64,000 bases of DNA from Chryseobacterium sp. MA9 (GCF_024399315.1 NZ_CP075170.1:1426001-1490000), one strand, 5' to 3'. Numbered from the stretch's first letter, positions 44,378-53,488 are shown. A program made the numbers and translations. The notes: generated by a model not told the origin, from the sequence alone.

Positions 44378-44433
44378 TTCCGGTTTCACTATTTATCATA
44401 ATATTTTCAATAAAAAGCATTAATTTAACTTTT
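44378..44433 (+). promoter_or_regulatory. Possible weaker copy of the shared motif before the kinase
   Basis: TTCCGGTTTCAC (44378-44389) matches the first 12 bp of the shared block at 11 of 12 positions. A candidate -7 box TAACTTTT (one mismatch) lies at 44426-44433, 48 bp after its start instead of 67. This copy is weaker than the other two. Confidence 0.35.
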
Positions 44434-44450
44434 TCAAATCAGCAGATTTC

Positions 44451-45464
44451 ATGCAACAGCAAAAAATAAAAATTTCACAAGCCATTATCTGGATAAGCTC
44501 TGTTTTCCTGGGGATTCTATCTTCTGTTCCTCAGCTGGCTTCACATCAGTTTGACTGGAAAGAAGCCTTGGTGAATTCAGGAATTACAGCAGCATTTTCC
44601 ATTATCATGTGGTATATTAATATTTATATGCTGAACCGTACAGCAAAACGAAGACAGCATATTTCCTATTCAAGATTGATGGTGGTACTGGCTTTCGGAA
44701 TGGTGATTATGTTTGGACTTGCCTGGATTCAGCAGCTTATTTTATCTCATATCAATTTCGGTCCGGTAATGCTGATGGTTGAAGTAAGAGGAATTTTAAT
44801 CAATCTGGTATGCTATATGTTTTTAACACTGCTTCAAAATAACTATACAGGCCAGCAGATACAGCTTGAACTGGAAAAGGTAAAAAGTGACAATTTAGGG
44901 GCCCAGTACGAATTACTGAAACAACAGATCAATCCACATTTTCTCTTCAACAGCCTGAATACATTAAAATTAATGGCAGAAACGCATGACGAAGAAACGG
45001 TTGATTTTATTGTAAAACTTTCTGATTTTTACCGATTTACACTTGAAAGCAGAAAACTGGACCTCATCAGTGTTCAGGAAGAAATGAAAATAGTGGATGC
45101 TTATCTTTTTCTTCAGAAAGCCCGTTTTGGTGAAGGAATTAAGTTTACCAACGAACTTGAAAAAGAATCAGCTCAAACCCTTATCCCTCCTTTTACACTT
45201 CAGCTTTTGGTAGAGAACTGCATCAAGCACAATATTGTTTCGCAAAGTAAACCTTTACATATTAAAATCTATACCGCTGATGCTCAAATTGTAATTGAAA
45301 ATCCTATACAGCGAAAGATGAATACTGAAGACTCTCTGGGAGTGGGACTTGACAATATTAAAATGCGTTACAGACATCTACTGGAAAAGGAAATTACAAT
45401 TAACTCAGACGAAAAAACATTTCAAATAAAACTACCATTAATTCATGAATATCATCATTATTGA
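44451..45464 (+). CDS. LytS-like sensor histidine kinase
   Basis: A 337-residue membrane kinase with about four N-terminal membrane segments (residues 10-125). A His_kinase domain follows, with the phospho-acceptor His in KQQINPHFLFNSLNTLKL and the ATP-binding parts LLVENCIKHN and GVGLDNIKMRYRHLL. It has no recognised sensor domain. The 3' end overlaps its response regulator by 20 bp. The genes on both sides are haem/P460 and thioredoxin-like, so a redox or nitrogen-oxide stimulus is possible but unproven. Confidence 0.9.
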   Translation: MQQQKIKISQAIIWISSVFLGILSSVPQLASHQFDWKEALVNSGITAAFSIIMWYINIYMLNRTAKRRQHISYSRLMVVLAFGMVIMFGLAWIQQLILSHINFGPVMLMVEVRGILINLVCYMFLTLLQNNYTGQQIQLELEKVKSDNLGAQYELLKQQINPHFLFNSLNTLKLMAETHDEETVDFIVKLSDFYRFTLESRKLDLISVQEEMKIVDAYLFLQKARFGEGIKFTNELEKESAQTLIPPFTLQLLVENCIKHNIVSQSKPLHIKIYTADAQIVIENPIQRKMNTEDSLGVGLDNIKMRYRHLLEKEITINSDEKTFQIKLPLIHEYHHY

Positions 45465-46203
45465 AGACGAATTCAGGGCTGCAAAATCCCTTCAGAATTT
45501 AATTTCAGATTTAAAACCGAACTCAAAGATACTGGGTGTTTACGACAGTATCGAAACAAGTATTGAGGGCTTAAAGGAGCTCAAACCCGATCTTATTTTT
45601 ATGGACATCCATCTTTCGGACGGACTTTCATTTGAGATTTTCAAATCGGTAGATATCACATGTCCTGTGGTTTTCTGTACTGCTTTTGATCAGTATATGC
45701 TGGATGCCTTTAAAAGTAAGGGAGTTGACTATGTTTTAAAGCCTTTTTCAAAAGAAGATATTGCTGAAGCTTTACGAAAAGTTGATGAACTGAAAAAATT
45801 CTTTCAGAAAAATGACTTGCCAGATTTGGAATCCATTATACAAAAAATCACTCAGCCTTCCGGTAAAAGTAGTTTCCTTGTTTTTAAAAATCAGAAATAT
45901 ACAACGATTCCTACGGATGATATTGCTTATTTTTATATCCATAATGAGATAACTCATCTGGTAACCTTTACCAAAGAACAGTTTCCCCTTAGTCAGCCTT
46001 TGGGACAAGTCGCAGAACAGGTCTCTGAAAAACAATTCTTCAGAATCAACAGACAATATCTGGTCAATTTTAAAGCGATCAAGGAGATGGAACATTATTT
46101 TCAACGCAAAATATTGGTGAAACTCACTGTAGAAACCCCCGAAAAGCTTCTTATTAATAAAGAAAAGACTCATAGTTTCTTTACTTGGCTGGAAGACAGA
46201 TAG
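45445..46203 (+). CDS. LytTR-family response regulator
   Basis: A 252-residue regulator. Receiver: acidic IIEDE near residue 8, phospho-acceptor Asp in PDLIFMDIHL, Lys in YVLKPFS. The C-terminal LytTR domain (about 145-250) is intact (FLVFKNQKYTTIPTDDIAYFYIHNEIT). It overlaps the kinase gene by 20 bp. It is the best candidate to bind the motif shared by the upstream haem/P460 and downstream DUF1223 promoters. Confidence 0.9.
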   Translation: MNIIIIEDEFRAAKSLQNLISDLKPNSKILGVYDSIETSIEGLKELKPDLIFMDIHLSDGLSFEIFKSVDITCPVVFCTAFDQYMLDAFKSKGVDYVLKPFSKEDIAEALRKVDELKKFFQKNDLPDLESIIQKITQPSGKSSFLVFKNQKYTTIPTDDIAYFYIHNEITHLVTFTKEQFPLSQPLGQVAEQVSEKQFFRINRQYLVNFKAIKEMEHYFQRKILVKLTVETPEKLLINKEKTHSFFTWLEDR

Positions 46204-46283
46204 AGAAGAAGGAAGTTTGAGGCTGGGAGCTGGAAGTACTTGAAGCCATTCTAATCTATAGATGTTTTTTTAAAATAAATGAT

Positions 46284-46312
46284 AACCCTGATTGATATGA
46301 TCAGGGTTTTCT
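46284..46312 (+). terminator. Rho-independent terminator
   Basis: AACCCTGAT (46284-46292) and ATCAGGGTT (46300-46308), loop TGATATG, followed by T-rich DNA; it ends the LytTR gene. Confidence 0.8.
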
Positions 46313-46464
46313 TCTGTTTTTTATTTGATCTGTTTTAATTTATTAAGCTCTTTCCTGTTTATATTTCAATATTTAAAAATACAAACCTCTACTCCTTTTT
46401 GGTACTCCAGAACCTCCAGCTTCCAACCTCCTTCTTCCAGCCAAAATATACTTCCCCTCACAAT

Positions 46465-46539
46465 TTCCGGATTCACCTTTCAATTTGTCCGGTTAACCCT
46501 TTTTTGTATTCTTCTGTCTTTCCCAAGTATCTACTTTTG
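46465..46539 (+). promoter_or_regulatory. Shared regulatory motif (46465-46490) and -7 box of the DUF1223 gene
   Basis: The block begins TTCCGGATTCACC and ends ATTTGTCC, 24/26 identical to 42846-42871. The -7 box TACTTTTG (46532-46539) starts 67 bp after the block's start, the same spacing as at the other site. Confidence 0.65.
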
Positions 46540-46555
46540 AATCAAATTAAAAGAC

Positions 46556-47332
46556 ATGATACTAAAAAACTTAATCATAGTAAGCGCTTTTACCGCATTA
46601 TTATTTGCTACTTCAGCATTTATTCATCAAGATAAAATCCAAAAGACAGCACAGCATTCAACTAATGAAAACAATGGTTTTGTGGTTTTGGAGCTTTTCA
46701 CTTCAGAAGGCTGCTCCAGTTGCCCACCGGCAGATGAACTGATTGGAAAAATTGAAAAAGAATATAAGGACGAACCTGTTTACCTTCTCTCCTATCATGT
46801 GGATTACTGGAACCGCCTTGGGTGGAAAGACAGATTCAGTACTGCAGAAAACTCACAGCGACAACAGCAATACAGCCGTATCTTAAATTCACAGGTTTAT
46901 ACTCCACAATTGGTTGTCAATGGAAAAACGGAATTTGTAGGATCTGATGAAAACAATATCAAAAATGCAATACGGGAAGCCTTATTTAATTCTAAAAAAA
47001 CAAATGTAGAACTATCAGCAAATATTTCTCAGAAGGAAATCAATGTACAGTATAAAACCTCTGCCACTGATCCTAAGAATATGCTTCTTATTAATCTGGT
47101 TGAAAAACATTCCTCCACCCAGGTAGGTAAAGGTGAAAATGAAGGCCGTCATCTGCATCATTGGCAGATTGTTCACAGGCAAAATCAGGTCTCACTGAAT
47201 AAACAAACGGAAGGAGCAACAACCTTTAAGCTTCCGGACGGCTTTTCTCCTGAAAATTGGGAAGTCATAGCTTTTATTCAAAATACAAAAACAGGAGAAA
47301 TATCAGGATCAGCAAAAACAATCTTCAAATAA
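46556..47332 (+). CDS. Exported DUF1223 thioredoxin-like protein
   Basis: A 258-residue exported protein with a signal or anchor segment (about 1-22). The DUF1223 core has LELFTSEGCSSCPPADELIGKI, where C-S-S-C looks like a redox-active pair, followed by LLSYHVDYWNRLGWKDRFS, SQVYTPQLVVNG and a beta-sandwich-like C-terminal half. The thioredoxin-like fold suggests disulfide handling. Its promoter motif equals that of the haem/P460 gene, linking it to the LytTR-controlled block. Confidence 0.87.
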   Translation: MILKNLIIVSAFTALLFATSAFIHQDKIQKTAQHSTNENNGFVVLELFTSEGCSSCPPADELIGKIEKEYKDEPVYLLSYHVDYWNRLGWKDRFSTAENSQRQQQYSRILNSQVYTPQLVVNGKTEFVGSDENNIKNAIREALFNSKKTNVELSANISQKEINVQYKTSATDPKNMLLINLVEKHSSTQVGKGENEGRHLHHWQIVHRQNQVSLNKQTEGATTFKLPDGFSPENWEVIAFIQNTKTGEISGSAKTIFK

Positions 47333-47377
47333 CTTTTACGCAATACAGTAATAATAACAACTAAAAATAATACTACA

Positions 47378-47770
47378 ATGAAAACAAAAACAACAAAAAT
47401 CATCTATTGGGCAGGAGCTATTTTTATGTCATTATGGTTTGGGGCCAGTGGTTTCTTTGAACTGACAAAAAACCCTGTTGTTTGGGACATCACCCAACAG
47501 CTTGGCTATCCTCCTCATTTCATTTATATACTGGGGGTTTTTAAAATTTCAGGTGTTCTTGTTCTTTTGCTTCCCAACAGGTTACTGAGGCTGAAAGAAT
47601 GGGTATTTGCAGGAATGTTTTTCGATATCCTCTTTGCTTTCTTCTCAAAAATAGCAGTACTGGGTTTTCCATCTACGATAGACGCAATAGTCGCTTTCTC
47701 AGTGCTTACAATGACTTATCTGATGTTCAGAAAACTGTACTCTCCCGAGTTGGTATTTGGAGAAGCTTGA
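47378..47770 (+). CDS. DoxX-like integral membrane protein
   Basis: A 130-residue four-helix protein of the DoxX-like group: IIYWAGAIFMSLWFGASGFFELTK, a Pro-rich YPPHFIYILGVFKISGVLVLLLP and a C-terminal helix. It follows the DUF1223 gene by 45 bp and is probably co-transcribed. DoxX proteins are linked to quinone or thiol redox chemistry, fitting this block, but the activity is unproven. Confidence 0.8.
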   Translation: MKTKTTKIIYWAGAIFMSLWFGASGFFELTKNPVVWDITQQLGYPPHFIYILGVFKISGVLVLLLPNRLLRLKEWVFAGMFFDILFAFFSKIAVLGFPSTIDAIVAFSVLTMTYLMFRKLYSPELVFGEA

Positions 47771-47804
47771 TGATCAGAAAACTCTAATTTTTTCTTATGT
47801 TTGA

Positions 47805-47840
47805 AACTGATCCTCTCACTGCCTGGGGGATCAGTTGTTT
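47805..47840 (+). terminator. Rho-independent terminator
   Basis: AACTGATCC (47805-47813) and GGATCAGTT (47828-47836) form a perfect 9-bp stem; it closes the DUF1223/DoxX unit. Confidence 0.75.
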
Positions 47841-47860
47841 ATATCTGAAAGTGATTATTT

Positions 47861-47914
47861 GACCACCCCTCCGGAGGAGAGGAATGCTGAGCACATATAT
47901 AGTAATCCAGGACA
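47861..47914. repeat. Dispersed repeat R4, copy 2
   Basis: GACCACCCCTCCGGAGGAGA followed by GGAATGCTGAGCACATATATA; it lacks the AT-rich palindrome of the full copy at 41464-41548. Confidence 0.6.
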
Positions 47915-47951
47915 ATAGTTCCCTAATCTCTAATTACCTATTACCTGCAAC

Positions 47952-48944
47952 TTAATTCATAAAACTTTCCGGGAACCATTCAAATGCACCGGATTTTGTT
48001 TTTGTAAAGCCCAGACCCGGCCATGGCAAATGATAAGCAAATGCTCTGATTTTGGTATCTGCCAGCTGTTGAAGAAGCTTTTTTCTTGAAACGGCGGCAA
48101 TATCCAGATCGGTATCTCCAAAGTAGCCCCACTCAGGATGTGGAAAAAGGATTACATCGGAATGAATCAAATCAGCAATGTAGATCAACTTTTCATTCCC
48201 TGAGGAAATGGTTGTTACTATTAAACCGGGAGTATGACCGGGAGCCAGCTGAAAACTGAAAGAATCATACAGCGGATTATTAAGGTCATAAAACTTAAGT
48301 TTCGGCTGAATGGTCTTCAGAATATTTTGAACAGCAGGAATAATCTGATTAAGCAGTCCAGGCTGTTTTTTCAAAGCACTATTTTCAAAATCTTTAATTG
48401 TGGCTTTCATCCAAAAATCATGTTCAATTTTTGAAATGAAAATATTGGCGTTCGGAAAAACCAGGTTCTGTTTCTTATCAACTACACCACCAATATGATC
48501 AGGGTGGGCATGGGAAATAAAAACATCAGTAATATCTTTTGGTGAAAAGCCTGCTTTTTGGAGGCTTTTTAATAAAAAACCGGTCCTTTCATCAGCAAAA
48601 ATGCCCATTCCGGTATCTAACAAAATGAGTTTATTCTTTGTTTTAACCAATAGAATATTCATGGCCATATCAATATAATTCTCCGGCCTGAAATTATCTT
48701 TAAGGATTGATTTCAGCTCAGCAACAGTTCCTCTGGGAGCAAATTCGTTGAGATTTTCTTCATGAATATATCCGTCTGTAAGAACAAAAAGTTCCAGTTC
48801 TCCAAGCTTCAGTTTTTTAAAGCCGGAAAGATCATCACCTGTCTTTTCAGCTGTTTTTGGAGTTTCTGCCAATACACTGGAAAAAGGAATCATACTTAAT
48901 GTTCCTGCCAATAAGCCATTCTTTAACAGTTCTCTTCTGTTCAT
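47952..48944 (-). CDS. Exported MBL-fold metallo-hydrolase
   Basis: A 330-residue metallo-beta-lactamase-fold enzyme with a Tat-like N-terminus (MNRRELLKNGLLAGTLSMIPFSSVLA). Metal-binding HAHPDH is in FISHAHPDHIGG, with later PGHTPG and IADLIHSD contributing ligands. It resembles quorum-quenching and related exported MBL hydrolases; the substrate is unknown. It appears to be a single-gene unit. Confidence 0.87.
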   Translation of the reverse strand: MNRRELLKNGLLAGTLSMIPFSSVLAETPKTAEKTGDDLSGFKKLKLGELELFVLTDGYIHEENLNEFAPRGTVAELKSILKDNFRPENYIDMAMNILLVKTKNKLILLDTGMGIFADERTGFLLKSLQKAGFSPKDITDVFISHAHPDHIGGVVDKKQNLVFPNANIFISKIEHDFWMKATIKDFENSALKKQPGLLNQIIPAVQNILKTIQPKLKFYDLNNPLYDSFSFQLAPGHTPGLIVTTISSGNEKLIYIADLIHSDVILFPHPEWGYFGDTDLDIAAVSRKKLLQQLADTKIRAFAYHLPWPGLGFTKTKSGAFEWFPESFMN

Positions 48945-48990
48945 AATTTAGTTTTTTTCATATTATAAATTCCTCATTGAGAGTAATAAA

Positions 48991-49027
48991 AAAACTGAGC
49001 TCCACCATAATCAGGAACTCAGTTTTT
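48991..49027 (-). terminator. Rho-independent terminator
   Basis: AAAACTGAG (48991-48999) and CTCAGTTTT (49018-49026) are complementary. It ends the aldo/keto reductase gene. Confidence 0.75.
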
Positions 49028-49039
49028 GTACAATAGTTT

Positions 49040-50041
49040 TTAGTTGTTCACCAGTTTCATTGAACCTTCAGTATATCTTTCTCCTACATTCGGGTATTTT
49101 TTCAGAATGGCATCAATGGTATCCAGATCTGATTGGGAAAGCTCTATATTGACGGCTGCAATATTTTCTTCCAGGTATTTAATTCGTTTGGTACCCGGAA
49201 TCGGGATAATATCATCTCCCTGATTCAATACCCAGGCCAGGGCAAGCTGAGTTCCTTTTACTCCTTTGGAAGCGGCAAAATCATTAATCTCGTTTGCCAG
49301 TTTAGTATTATTTTCAAGATACTCCTGCTGATAGCGCGGTAAAGATTTTCTGAAGTCATCATCACCCAGGTTCTGTACATCATAAATATTGGTAAAAAGA
49401 CCTCTTGCCAACGGTGAATAAGGTACTAAAGAAATTCCCAGTTCTCTGATAGTTGGTAAAATTTCTTTTTCAACATCTTTTGTAAGGATGGAATATTCTG
49501 ACTGTAATGCTGCAATCGGGTGAATTTTATTAGCTTTTCTGATAGATTCTGCTGAAGCTTCGGATAATCCGATATATTTCACTTTTCCTGCTTTTACCAG
49601 CTCTGCCATTGCTCCTACTGTTTCCTCCACCGGAACATTGGGATCCACTCTGTGAGCATAGTACAGGTCAATAGTATCTATTTTCAATCTTTGAAGACTT
49701 AAATCTACTGCCTTTCTGATCCATTCCGGAGAACCGTCAAAATAAGTTCCCGGAGCTCCACTATGGCTTGCTTTACCGTCTTTAAACCTGAATCCGAATT
49801 TGGTTGCAATAAAAATCTTATCCCTGTTCGGAACCAAAACCTTAGAAATCAGTTTTTCGTTTTCTCCATTGGCATACATATCTGCTGTATCCCAGAAGTT
49901 AACGCCTAAATCCAAAGCTCTGTGTAAGGTATTGATACTTTCCTGTTCATCTGTAGGACCATAAGCAAAGCTCATTCCCATACATCCTAAACCAATTGCT
50001 GATAACTGTTCGTCTGTGTTTCCTAATTTTTTAAATTTCAT
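49040..50041 (-). CDS. Aldo/keto reductase
   Basis: A 333-residue aldo/keto reductase. Opening LGNTDEQLSAIGLGCMGMSFAYG, catalytic Asp and Tyr in FWDTADMYANGENE, Lys in FIATKFGFRF, His in YYAHRVDPNVPVEE. It is likely an NADPH-dependent reductase of aldehydes or ketones. A perfect -7 box (TAATTTTG, minus strand, 50068-50075) precedes it. The AraC regulator directly upstream is a plausible controller. Confidence 0.9.
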   Translation of the reverse strand: MKFKKLGNTDEQLSAIGLGCMGMSFAYGPTDEQESINTLHRALDLGVNFWDTADMYANGENEKLISKVLVPNRDKIFIATKFGFRFKDGKASHSGAPGTYFDGSPEWIRKAVDLSLQRLKIDTIDLYYAHRVDPNVPVEETVGAMAELVKAGKVKYIGLSEASAESIRKANKIHPIAALQSEYSILTKDVEKEILPTIRELGISLVPYSPLARGLFTNIYDVQNLGDDDFRKSLPRYQQEYLENNTKLANEINDFAASKGVKGTQLALAWVLNQGDDIIPIPGTKRIKYLEENIAAVNIELSQSDLDTIDAILKKYPNVGERYTEGSMKLVNN

Positions 50042-50067
50042 GATAGGTATGATTTAATTTTATATGA

Positions 50068-50075
50068 CAAAATTA
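50068..50075 (-). promoter_or_regulatory. -7 promoter box of the aldo/keto reductase gene
   Basis: TAATTTTG on the minus strand, a perfect TAnnTTTG match, 26 bp before the ATG. Confidence 0.5.
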
Positions 50076-50127
50076 GAATATCCGGAAATCAACCACTATA
50101 TAGAATTCAAACCAAGAATTATAAAAT

Positions 50128-51033
50128 TCAAACAATGTCCATTCTTAGGGCATTAGGAGTGATTCCGGTTTGTTTTTTAAAGTAATTGGTAAAATAAGCC
50201 GGTTCTTCAAAACCTAATCCGTAGGCGATTTCGGCTACATTCCAGTCTGTGTGTTTCAGTAAAGCATTGGCCTCCTGAATAATCCTTGCGGTAATCTGCT
50301 GGCTGGTTGTTTTCCCTGTGATCTCTTTTACAGAACGGTTTAAAGAATTCACATGTATGGAAAGACTCTGAGCATAGTCGTTGGGTGTTTTTAATTTTAA
50401 AAAGGCTTCAGGACTGTCGATTGGAAATTGTCTTTCAAGAAGCTCCATAAATAAGGAAGCAACCCGCTGTGAAGCATTCTGATAAGGTTCAAAACTTTCT
50501 GCCGGTTGCATTCTCATGGTTTCATGAATCATCAGGTGAAGGTAAGCTCTCAGCATATCATATTTGTGAATATAATCCGACTGAATTTCCGTCATCATTT
50601 TAGTATAAATATCAGAAAGTATCCTCTGCTGTTCTTCATCCACAAAGAAAACCGGTGTCCCTCCAATCTTGAACAGCGGAGAATCCTGAAGGTTTCCCAT
50701 GCGGCTTCCATTATGCAAAAACTGATCGGTAAACAGACAAAACCAGCCTTTCTGATCTTCATCATCTGCCTCCCAGGAATAAGGAATAATAGGATTTGAA
50801 AATAATAAAGCAGGCCGGTCTACTTTAATCCATTTATCGGCATAATGCAGTTTTCCCTTTCCTATAATCAGTGAAATCTTATAATAATCCCTTCTGCTAT
50901 AGGGAGTCAACGGAGAACAATATTCCCGCGAAAATACATTGAAGTGCCCCATCCTGTTGACTCCAATACATTGTGATGCCAGATTGGGAGCATTCCTTTC
51001 ATAAAAACCTTTAAGTGACTCATGTGATTCCAT
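50128..51033 (-). CDS. AraC-family transcriptional regulator
   Basis: A 301-residue AraC-type regulator with an N-terminal cupin-like sensing domain. The C-terminal HTH pair includes QSLSIHVNSLNRSVKEITGKTTSQQ and VAEIAYGLGFEEPAYFTNYFKKQTGITP. Encoded immediately upstream of the aldo/keto reductase (86-bp gap, same strand), a common regulator-target arrangement. A perfect -7 box ends 5 nt before the ATG, so the mRNA is probably leaderless. Confidence 0.9.
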   Translation of the reverse strand: MESHESLKGFYERNAPNLASQCIGVNRMGHFNVFSREYCSPLTPYSRRDYYKISLIIGKGKLHYADKWIKVDRPALLFSNPIIPYSWEADDEDQKGWFCLFTDQFLHNGSRMGNLQDSPLFKIGGTPVFFVDEEQQRILSDIYTKMMTEIQSDYIHKYDMLRAYLHLMIHETMRMQPAESFEPYQNASQRVASLFMELLERQFPIDSPEAFLKLKTPNDYAQSLSIHVNSLNRSVKEITGKTTSQQITARIIQEANALLKHTDWNVAEIAYGLGFEEPAYFTNYFKKQTGITPNALRMDIV

Positions 51034-51037
51034 GAAT

Positions 51038-51045
51038 CAAAATTA
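51038..51045 (-). promoter_or_regulatory. -7 promoter box of the AraC-type gene
   Basis: TAATTTTG on the minus strand, a perfect TAnnTTTG match, ending 5 nt before the ATG. Confidence 0.5.
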
Positions 51046-51148
51046 TAAAATTCAAACAAATTAATCAATAAAAACAATTCTGTTTAAAAAATAAAATGAC
51101 TGACAAAGATGCCAGCCATTTAAAAGTGAATATATAGTTGATAATGAT

Positions 51149-51616
51149 TTAATCCCAACCGTCATCATCGTGCCCGTGACCGCGGCCATGATGCTTAGAT
51201 TGTTTTTTATAGTATTTTTCCTGATTTTTATAATATTTCTCCTGTTGTTTACGGTATTTTTTATAATCGTTCTTATTTCTGCCGTAAACAATCACAGGGT
51301 TTTGACCTTTATAATATTTCTTTTTAAAAATGATATATTTTTCTCTACCCAGGATTCTTTCCAGCTCTGAGTAGCGGTCGTTTCTCCATCTTCCCGGCTC
51401 TACCACATACACCCTGTTCCATGTATCGTAATCACGATATCGGTCATTTAGTACATAAATCTGGTTTGCCTGTGTTGTAGACAGCAACAGATCGGCAACA
51501 ACTCTTTGCCAGTTAACATCCGAAATACTTCTTCTGTAATCATTGTAATAATCTGACTGGGCATAGCTCAAACTAAATGTCCCAATCAAAAATGCTGTTA
51601 AAAGTAACTTTTTCAT
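51149..51616 (-). CDS. Exported Tyr/Lys-rich protein with His-Asp tail
   Basis: A 155-residue exported protein (signal peptide about 1-19, ending LSYAQ). The middle is rich in Tyr/Arg, with NWQRVVADLLLSTTQANQIYVLNDRY. The C-terminal 45 residues repeat KQQEKYYKNQEKYYKK and end in KHHGRGHGHDDDGWD, which could bind divalent metals. It is preceded by an unusually good Shine-Dalgarno-like AAAGGGGAA 8 bp before the ATG. No family recognised. Confidence 0.7.
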   Translation of the reverse strand: MKKLLLTAFLIGTFSLSYAQSDYYNDYRRSISDVNWQRVVADLLLSTTQANQIYVLNDRYRDYDTWNRVYVVEPGRWRNDRYSELERILGREKYIIFKKKYYKGQNPVIVYGRNKNDYKKYRKQQEKYYKNQEKYYKKQSKHHGRGHGHDDDGWD

Positions 51617-52102
51617 TTCATTCCCCTTTTAAATTAAACATGATAGTATAGTCAATTAAAGTGCCAAATATTAATTGTAAATTCTAATATTTATTAAAAA
51701 AAACCATAAACAACTGATTACCTTTGAAATATATTATACATTTTCATAAAATTATCACATGTTAATCATCTTGAAATGATAATCAGAATATAATTCATTT
51801 CGTTAAACAGAGATTTTATAATAAGCGAATAACAATCAGTAAATTGGAATTAAATCAAGAATTTTAAAGAGTACCTTTTTAAGTTTTGGCTAAGACCAAT
51901 GGATGTTTTTTTAAAGTCTGGCTGGGCTAAAGACCCCTATTAAGTATTAACAACATCTTTTATCTTTTAATCATTATGTTATAAAATTCGTTAAGATTCC
52001 TGAAAACTATTATTTCATATTATTTAATTTCGTAATTTTAATGGAGAGAATGTTTTGGGAAGTTCTCCAAATTATTTTTTATCAACCAAATCTTACATTA
52101 TC
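51617..52102. other. AT-rich intergenic region without recognised genes
   Basis: A 486-bp gap. It contains a stretch GGCTGGGCTAAAGACCCCTA near 51920, reminiscent of the hairpin at 62637. Nothing else is recognised. Confidence 0.5.
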
Positions 52103-52390
52103 ATGGAAAATATAAAGTTTCAGGTATCTCCATATCAGGACGAATTGCAGCTATTTATTGATGGGAAAAAGGCAGGTTATATGTCCATAGAGGTTGACGG
52201 AAGACTGCTTATTGTGTATTATACGAAACTTGATGAAGAACGTGAAGGAAAAGGATACGCCAAACTATTACTGGATGAGCTTGTACGCTACGCAGAAGAA
52301 AAAGATTTGCTTGTAGACCCGGAATGTGATTTTGTGCGACAACAGTTTGAAAACCATCCCGTAAGGTATAAAGACATCTGGCATGCCTGA
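52103..52390 (+). CDS. YjdJ-type GCN5-related N-acetyltransferase
   Basis: A 95-residue minimal GNAT of the YjdJ-type family. The acetyl-CoA-binding region is EEREGKGYAKLLLDELVRYAEEK and the typical end is DPECDFVRQQFENHPVRYKDIW. I use the ATG at 52103 (MENIKFQVSPYQDE); an upstream start would add unrelated residues. The acceptor is unknown. Its stop abuts the stop of the convergent metallo-hydrolase. Confidence 0.85.
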   Translation: MENIKFQVSPYQDELQLFIDGKKAGYMSIEVDGRLLIVYYTKLDEEREGKGYAKLLLDELVRYAEEKDLLVDPECDFVRQQFENHPVRYKDIWHA

Positions 52391-53488
52391 TCAGTCTTCC
52401 CACCAGGCTGTAAATTGTTGTTCATGCTGATTCAGATCTACTACCTCTCCAATCATCGGAGTGAGGATATTCAATCCTTTTTCTTTTCCAAGAGCAGTTA
52501 TCTTTTGTAATGGCTCATTCCATGGGTGAAGTGCAAGTGCAAATTTTGCTGCATGAACAGGAATGATACGTTCTGCTCTGAGATCAATACTGGCTTGAAT
52601 AACATCTTCCGGCAGTGTATGGATATACCTCCATGCTTCTCCATATTGCCCATTCTCAAGAATTGCATAATCGAAAGGTCCGTATTGTTCACCAATTGTT
52701 TTAAAATGGGTATCATAACCACTGTCTCCTCCTAAGAAAATCTTCTTTGTAGGTGTTATCAGAACATAGGAACTCCATAGGGTATCATTCTTACTGATTC
52801 TCCTGCCCGAAAAATGTCTGGCAGGGGTAAAAACAATTTTTATATCATTTTTCAGAGCCACTTCAGTTCCCCATTCTTCTTCAATCATCGAGTTTTCAGC
52901 ATATCCCCATCTCTCCAGATGCGCTCCCACTCCCAAAGGTAAAATAGCCATTCCTGTTCTGTCTTTGATAGATTTTACAGTTGGGTAATCCAAATGGTCA
53001 AAATGATCATGGGTTATTACCAGATAATCAACATTGGGAATATCTTCAGGTTTAAAGATATCTGATCCTTTAAAAGCTTTGTTAAAATATTTGAAAGGTG
53101 AACCATATAAACTCAATACAGGATCAATCAGGAACGAAATACCATCTGTCTGCAGATAATAAGATGAATGTCCCAGCCAGATAAATACATCCTGATTTTT
53201 ATCTCTGCTTTTTAAATCGGTATGAAGAGATGGAATTTCTTTCAAAGGCTTCAAAAGTGGATCTTTTTTTCCTAAAAAGAAATCGTAAGTCACTTTCGAC
53301 ATTTTGTAACCTTCTGTAATGGAAGGGGTATGGCTGATATTCTGAAACTGTCTTTTTTTATAGAGTTTTGACTGTCTGATACGTTCCAGCCTCTTTCCTT
53401 TTGGCACCCCGCCAAACGCCTTCATATTGATCACTATAAAAAAGGTAACTGTCAAAACAGCTACAGTCGTAATAATCCAATAAATCAT
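52391..53488 (-). CDS. Membrane-anchored MBL-fold hydrolase (NAPE-PLD-like)
   Basis: A 365-residue metallo-beta-lactamase-fold protein with an N-terminal membrane anchor (about 2-22). Active-site HDHFDH is in LVITHDHFDHLDY, with downstream ligands in ARHFSGR, GGDSGYDTHF and PVHAAKF. Overall pattern resembles NAPE-PLD/RomA-type hydrolases. Substrate unknown. Confidence 0.87.
   Translation of the reverse strand: MIYWIITTVAVLTVTFFIVINMKAFGGVPKGKRLERIRQSKLYKKRQFQNISHTPSITEGYKMSKVTYDFFLGKKDPLLKPLKEIPSLHTDLKSRDKNQDVFIWLGHSSYYLQTDGISFLIDPVLSLYGSPFKYFNKAFKGSDIFKPEDIPNVDYLVITHDHFDHLDYPTVKSIKDRTGMAILPLGVGAHLERWGYAENSMIEEEWGTEVALKNDIKIVFTPARHFSGRRISKNDTLWSSYVLITPTKKIFLGGDSGYDTHFKTIGEQYGPFDYAILENGQYGEAWRYIHTLPEDVIQASIDLRAERIIPVHAAKFALALHPWNEPLQKITALGKEKGLNILTPMIGEVVDLNQHEQQFTAWWED

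Noticed and set aside
46325..46635. Two overlapping plus-strand frames before the DUF1223 gene
   Set aside because: They cover the shared operator block and the -7 box, and their translations are low-complexity; the promoter signals are better supported.
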